Positions 6,272-10,228 of a DNA stretch of 10,228 nt are shown here, one piece after another (position 1 is the first letter of the stretch; each line of letters begins with the position of its first letter). Made by a program: the position numbers and the translations under genes. The stretch covers positions 1 to 10,228 of the forward strand of contig NZ_ALCA01000060.1 of the NCBI RefSeq assembly GCF_000278725.1, in the 5' to 3' direction. The DNA comes from Actinomyces sp. ICM47 (lineage in GTDB: Bacteria; Actinomycetota; Actinomycetes; Actinomycetales; Actinomycetaceae). The notes below the pieces were generated by a model that saw only the letters and a list, made by a program, of their open reading frames with translations, had not been told where the DNA came from and ran no database searches.

Positions 6272-7828
6272 TCACGCTCCGGAGGTTTCCGCGTCCCCTA
6301 CCACCCGACGTTCCGGAGCTCGGTAGACGGTCAGTCCCGCCCAGGTAATAGGAGCCGAGGCAATATCGGAGGGGTGTTCACGCCACGCCGCGAGCTTGTC
6401 TCGCTTCCACTGCGACATATCCTCGATGGGCGTGTCGGACTGGAGGAATTCGTCCACTTTGGTGGCCAGTTCGTGGAACGGGTGGATCGGGTTATTCTGC
6501 GTGAAGTAGCCGAGGAAGGCCTGGTCCGTGTACATCGTCCACCGGGTGGCGAACACCAGTTCGGCACCGGCCTCGAGACATCCTGCAGCGAGGCCGAAGG
6601 GTTCGTCCGATGCCGACTCGGATCCGGAGTGGCAGGCGATGAGGCCGACCCGTGGGGGCATAGGCCACAGGTCCCATCCGTCCACGGCGGGGACTGTTTC
6701 TTCGCCGAACTCGTCCATGGACACAGTGAGGCCGCCGGGGAGAATTTCACCCTGGGGGTAGCGGCACCCGCCCTGGTCTGCTTCCATGTTCAATCGCTCG
6801 AATTTCTTTTCACGCCAGGTGGTGGTTCCCTTGGTGAGGTCCATAGCTGAGAACCAACGGAAGTCGCCAGCGTCGACCTCGTCGAGTCCGAATACTTCAG
6901 CGAAGTCATTGAGCAGCAACGCTGAGGCGTCGCCTGAGCCTTTGATGTGTCCGATATAGAGCAGACGGGTCAGCGGAGCCTCCGCGTTGTTAACGTTCGC
7001 GCGCAGAACATCCGATAGCCACAGTCTGCCAGCGAGATAGCCCTCATACCCACACGGTGGCGTAATGGCTTGATCACCGAGCCGGTCGAGGCGTTCCTTC
7101 CAGGTCTCAAAATCCTGTCGCTGCAGGACCTGTCCGTTATGCCTATTCTTCTTCCAGGGCTGTACCAGGTACATGCCGGTGCCCGGGGTCCACGTCGGGT
7201 GGGGGATCGTCGGGTCCGAGTCGCGTCGTAGCAAGGGTGCCATGGTAACAACGTCAACAATGTCCATCAGCACTGTCGGCTTGTCAACGCCGGAAAGGTC
7301 CTCGCTCTCCGCGTGGCGTTTGAGGAACTGGCGCGCTTCCTCCACGTCGAGGGGAAGCAGTTCCCACGGTACTTGTCCGAGCTTGGGAGGTGGGTTGAGG
7401 AGGAGTAGGACGCGCTCGCCCTCGTTGGTGAGGGTGCATTCTCGTTTGACGGATTCGATGAATTCCGCGAGTTCGAGAGTGTCCGTGAGCTCGCACATGA
7501 ATTCGAGGTTTGCACGGTAGTCGACCAGGCATTTCCCGAGCCTCTCACGGAATGCCGCTCTTTCCATGTCGTCGTGGACTTTTGAGGCGGTCCTACCCTT
7601 GCGAGGCGCAGCCAGCAGGGAACTGTTGTCTCCGGCGCTCATGGTGCTCGTGCCGGGCAGGGCAGGGGCGAACTTCTTGCGCAGATCGTCAACTGTTGCG
7701 CCCTTGATACTCCTGAAGGCTGGCGGACACACGACGCTCTCCCACGTGACGTAGGTCGTCGAGGTCATGTCCACTCCATGGAAAACCATCTCTCTGTATG
7801 CGATGGCCGCGTGCGATGGGATGCTCAT
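6272..7828 (-). CDS. Stand-alone CHAT-domain protease
   Basis: CHAT proteins belong to the caspase/separase peptidase clan and cut protein partners, often as part of conflict or cell-suicide systems. The C-terminal half of this 518-residue protein shows the fold's landmarks in order: the entry segment LLLLNPPPKLGQVPWELLPL (141-160), the His strand LLYIGHIKGSG with His294, the Cys strand VGLIACHSG with Cys399, the helix EPFGLAAGCLEAGAELVFATRW (409-430), and the closing strand APITWAGLTVYRA (492-504). His294 and Cys399 are the likely catalytic pair. Their spacing of 105 residues seems long, suggesting an insertion at about 325-385. The N-terminal 135 residues are not TPR and are unrecognised. 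The ATG at 7828 has a GAGGAG site (complement of 7834-7839) at good spacing. The gene is divergent from the TPR gene, pointing to joint control. Protease activity and target are inferred. Confidence 0.85.
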   Translation of the reverse strand: MSIPSHAAIAYREMVFHGVDMTSTTYVTWESVVCPPAFRSIKGATVDDLRKKFAPALPGTSTMSAGDNSSLLAAPRKGRTASKVHDDMERAAFRERLGKCLVDYRANLEFMCELTDTLELAEFIESVKRECTLTNEGERVLLLLNPPPKLGQVPWELLPLDVEEARQFLKRHAESEDLSGVDKPTVLMDIVDVVTMAPLLRRDSDPTIPHPTWTPGTGMYLVQPWKKNRHNGQVLQRQDFETWKERLDRLGDQAITPPCGYEGYLAGRLWLSDVLRANVNNAEAPLTRLLYIGHIKGSGDASALLLNDFAEVFGLDEVDAGDFRWFSAMDLTKGTTTWREKKFERLNMEADQGGCRYPQGEILPGGLTVSMDEFGEETVPAVDGWDLWPMPPRVGLIACHSGSESASDEPFGLAAGCLEAGAELVFATRWTMYTDQAFLGYFTQNNPIHPFHELATKVDEFLQSDTPIEDMSQWKRDKLAAWREHPSDIASAPITWAGLTVYRAPERRVVGDAETSGA

Positions 7829-8028
7829 GGTTGCTCCTCGTTGGTCAGCATTGACGATCAGGCTAGCTTATCCCCTGGGATCCGTGGAGTACAAACCGTT
7901 TATTTTGCCGTTATTTGACGAAATCTGAACGGTGGCGCACAATGGGGGACACCGCTAAGGATACGCGACAACGTATAGTCGCGTTCACCGAAACACGTGA
8001 CCTGGTTGTGAAGGAAAGGGTACTTCGC
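7829..8028. promoter_or_regulatory. Divergent promoter region between CHAT and TPR genes
   Basis: These 200 bp separate the two outward-facing genes and include an AT-rich patch at about 7891-7930. For the TPR gene, TTGACG (7915-7920) and CACAAT (7938-7943) form a -35/-10 pair with a 17-bp spacer, predicting a start near 7950 and a leader of about 80 bases. An inverted repeat, ACCGTT (7895-7900) with AACGGT (7928-7933), straddles the -35 and could be an operator. On the minus strand no strong promoter stands out; TTTGTA and GATAAG near 7895-7867 are the best but weak candidates. Confidence 0.45.
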
Positions 8029-10228
8029 ATGTTGCTGTTTGGGTCAAAAGAGACACGCACCCGAGCCAAGGCTGAACGGCTATTTAGTCAGGGCATCGAA
8101 GCGGCGCGCCGAGACGATTACCTTCGAGCAACCGCACTATTCGAGCGGGCCATGAACCTCTACCGGATGATCCCAGGCACAGAGGAGGAGGAAGCGGTCT
8201 GCCTGAAATACCTTGCCGTCATACTGCTCGCTCTAGACAAACTGTCCGAGTCCGAATCCGGCTTCCGTCATGCGCTCACCCTCTACCAAACAATCCCCGG
8301 AACAGAACTGGACCAAGCCGACTGCCTGTATGCTCTCGCGATCGCCCTGTGCAAGCAAGGCAATCTAGCGGAGAGTGAAATCCTCTCCCGCCAATCACTC
8401 GCGCTCTCCCAAATGATCCCCGAAACAGAGAAGAACCAGGCCGACTGCCTGCTCAACCTCGCCACCACACTACTCCTGCTGGGCAAACCAGTAGACGCCG
8501 AATCCATCTACCGACAGTCACTTGCTCTCTACCAAGAACTCCCCGGAACAGAACTGGACCAAGCCGACTGCCTGTACAATCTCGCCAACACCCTGAGCGA
8601 TCTAAATAAATCGACTGAGGCTGAGTCCATCCGCCGCCAAGCGCTGGCCCTCTACCAGACAATCCCCGGAACAGAACGCGACCAAGCAGATTGCCTACAC
8701 GCCCTCGCCAACACACTGGACGAGCTGGACAAACCAGCACAGGCAGAGCCGTTCTTCCGCGAAGCGCTGGCCCTCTACCAGACAATCCCCAGCACACAAC
8801 ATGAACAGGCAAGATGCCTGTACAATCTCGCCAACACCCTGCACAAACTAGGCAAAAACGCGCAGGCCGAACCCCTGTATCGCCAGGCAATCACGCTCTA
8901 TCAAACAATCCCAGGAACACAACAGAAACAGGCTAACTGCCTGAATAACCTCGCCACCACACTGGACGATCTTGGCAAACCAACACAGGCCGAACCCCTC
9001 TACCGCCAAGCACTTACTTTCTTCCAAACGCTCCCCGGAACACAACACGAACAGTCTAACTGCCTATACAACCTCGCCAACTCCTTGCACAATCGGGGCA
9101 GACAAGCACAAGCCGAACCCCTCTACCGGCAAGCGCTCACCCTCTACCAGCAAACCTCAGGTACAGAATTTGAACAGGCCAACTGCCTGTACAACCTCGC
9201 CAAAATACTGATCGATCTCGGCAAACCAGCACAGGCTGAATCCATGCTTCGGCATGCACTCACCCTGTTCCAAGCGATCCCTGGATCGGAAGAGAAACGA
9301 GCTCACTGTTTGTCCAATCTCGCCGCCACACTGAACGCTCTGGGGAAACCAGCACAAGCCGAATCTGTCTGCTACCAAGCACTCACCTTGTACCGAGCGA
9401 TCCCCGATTCAGAGAGCAATCAGGCCATATGCATGTCCAACCTCGCCACCATCCTGGACGCTCTGGGCAAACCAGCACAAGCCGAACCCCTCTACCGACA
9501 AGCGCTCACCCTCTACCAGACGGCCCCAAATACTGAACGCAACCAGGCTCAATGCTTGTACAACCTCGCCATCAACCTGAACCGGCTGGAAGAGCCAGAC
9601 AAGGCTGCCCCCCTCTATCGTCAGGCACTCACCCTGTTTCGAAGCATTTCCGGGACAGAACGCGACCAAGCCAACTGCCTGAATAACCTCGCCACCTGTA
9701 TGCTCAATCTTAGAAAACTATCCCATGCCGAATCTCTTTATTACCAGGCACTTACCCTGTACCAGAAGATTCCAGGAACAGAATACGAACAGGCCACTAG
9801 CACGTACAGCCTCGCCACCACCCTGCTTTCTCAGGGCAAACTGGACCCGACTGAAGCCCTCTATCAAGACGCACTCAAGCAGGCTGTTTCGGCTGCCTTA
9901 TTCAACGACGAATACCGCTACCAACTCACCTCCCCCACCAAACGACGCGCCTGGATCACCAACCGCGCCCAGCCTTCCATGATTCTCGCCATCGCACTTG
10001 CAGGCGTGCTTGAAGAGGCATCCCTTGTCGCTGAGCTTGTAGCCAAGTGGCGCATGGTCGGATCCCTGGCTGCCACGCCCGCAGCGCGCAACAGCGACAT
10101 TTTCCTGATCACCACGATGCCCGACTTCACCCCACAACCCGAAGAAACCCTCACCCGCACCCCCGGCCCCAACCTCATCCTCCCCCACCCACGCACCGCA
10201 CCCCTCTACCAGCACCCCACAATCGCAG
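8029..10228 (+). CDS. Large TPR-repeat protein, 3' end outside the window
   Basis: The reading frame is open from the ATG at 8029 to the window edge: 733 codons with no stop, so the gene is cut by the window. A short N-terminal helix (1-33) leads into 14 full 41-residue TPR units (34-607), each close to AEPLYRQALTLYQTIPGTE followed by xxQANCLYNLANTLDDLGKPAQ, then a degenerate unit (608-632). TPRs form right-handed superhelices that bind proteins. After them a helical segment with RRAWITNRAQPSMILAIALA (about 640-659) and a proline-rich stretch (about 700-725) resemble the linker before the CHAT domain in TPR-CHAT proteins, so a CHAT domain probably follows. Start: GGAAAGGG precedes 8029. An in-frame ATG at 7942 would add 29 residues but overlaps the likely -10 element. 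Codon use (CAA, ACA, GAA, CCA) differs from the ribosomal genes, suggesting transfer. Confidence 0.88.
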   Translation, partial: MLLFGSKETRTRAKAERLFSQGIEAARRDDYLRATALFERAMNLYRMIPGTEEEEAVCLKYLAVILLALDKLSESESGFRHALTLYQTIPGTELDQADCLYALAIALCKQGNLAESEILSRQSLALSQMIPETEKNQADCLLNLATTLLLLGKPVDAESIYRQSLALYQELPGTELDQADCLYNLANTLSDLNKSTEAESIRRQALALYQTIPGTERDQADCLHALANTLDELDKPAQAEPFFREALALYQTIPSTQHEQARCLYNLANTLHKLGKNAQAEPLYRQAITLYQTIPGTQQKQANCLNNLATTLDDLGKPTQAEPLYRQALTFFQTLPGTQHEQSNCLYNLANSLHNRGRQAQAEPLYRQALTLYQQTSGTEFEQANCLYNLAKILIDLGKPAQAESMLRHALTLFQAIPGSEEKRAHCLSNLAATLNALGKPAQAESVCYQALTLYRAIPDSESNQAICMSNLATILDALGKPAQAEPLYRQALTLYQTAPNTERNQAQCLYNLAINLNRLEEPDKAAPLYRQALTLFRSISGTERDQANCLNNLATCMLNLRKLSHAESLYYQALTLYQKIPGTEYEQATSTYSLATTLLSQGKLDPTEALYQDALKQAVSAALFNDEYRYQLTSPTKRRAWITNRAQPSMILAIALAGVLEEASLVAELVAKWRMVGSLAATPAARNSDIFLITTMPDFTPQPEETLTRTPGPNLILPHPRTAPLYQHPTIA
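8128..9849 (+). repeat. Fourteen tandem 123-bp repeats in the TPR gene
   Basis: The unit start recurs every 123 bp exactly: 8128, 8251, 8374 and so on to 9727, with a partial fifteenth unit from 9850. Equivalent GAA codons checked at 8869, 8992, 9115 and 9238 confirm the period. No indel interrupts the array. Copies differ mainly at solvent-facing positions of the TPR, while the TPR core and the loop PGTE are kept. The DNA is similar enough between some copies for recombination to change the copy number. Confidence 0.92.

Noticed and set aside
6221..6850. Plus-strand open frame of 209 codons inside the CHAT gene
   Set aside because: It lies antisense to the conserved CHAT core, including the Cys399 codon, and its product resembles nothing.
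7942..8028. Earlier in-frame ATG for the TPR gene
   Set aside because: It would add 29 residues, but it overlaps the likely -10 element CACAAT and has no good ribosome binding site; 8029 has GGAAAGGG upstream. It is not fully excluded.
8453..8890. Minus-strand open frame of 145 codons with Trp/Cys-rich repeats
   Set aside because: It is the antisense image of the 123-bp TPR repeats; the plus frame is open for over 730 codons and has proper TPR signatures.
8128..9849. Tandem 123-bp periodicity as a CRISPR array or satellite DNA
   Set aside because: The period is a multiple of three, the frame stays open, and variation follows TPR core and surface positions; there is no constant repeat with unique spacers.

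Overview
The window looks like a chromosomal piece of a high-GC Gram-positive bacterium, most likely an actinomycete of the Actinomyces/Schaalia type. This is inferred from the GC-rich codon use, the rpsF-ssb-rpsR-rplI cluster, a Gly/Gln-rich SSB linker and a cysteine-free S18. It has two parts: a housekeeping half (about 1-5340) and an accessory half (about 5340 to the right edge).

Housekeeping half. The replicative helicase gene dnaB runs leftward (124-1479). A 341-bp spacer separates it from a rightward MATE/DinF-type exporter (1821-3194). This spacer holds three perfect DnaA boxes, each next to a TGTGCACA palindrome. A second spacer carries a promoter candidate and a strongly structured leader with three hairpins in front of the rpsF-ssb-rpsR-rplI operon (3524-5272). 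The operon makes ribosomal proteins S6, S18 and L9 and the single-strand DNA-binding protein. It ends in a clear intrinsic terminator at 5304-5339. The dnaB gene, which often follows rplI, is here upstream and inverted.

Accessory half. Beyond the terminator the sequence becomes less GC-rich and codon use changes. An unrecognised 235-residue, mostly helical protein (5501-6208) converges on a stand-alone CHAT-fold protease (caspase/separase clan; 6272-7828, minus strand), which has visible His and Cys candidates. Divergent from the CHAT gene, across a 200-bp shared promoter region, is a very long TPR gene (8029 to beyond the right edge). It has 14 full repeats of exactly 41 residues (123 bp) with no indel, and a cysteine at the same place in 13 of them. 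After the repeats comes a helical and proline-rich linker of the sort that usually precedes a CHAT domain, so the gene probably continues into one outside the window.

The best candidate for an undescribed system is this cassette: a CHAT protease, a divergent large TPR (probably TPR-CHAT) protein, and a small helical neighbour that could be a substrate, effector or adaptor. By analogy with TPR-CHAT proteins of type III-E CRISPR systems and CHAT proteases next to bacterial gasdermins, a conflict or cell-suicide role is plausible, but it is inference. No CRISPR array, nuclease, transposase or tRNA was seen.
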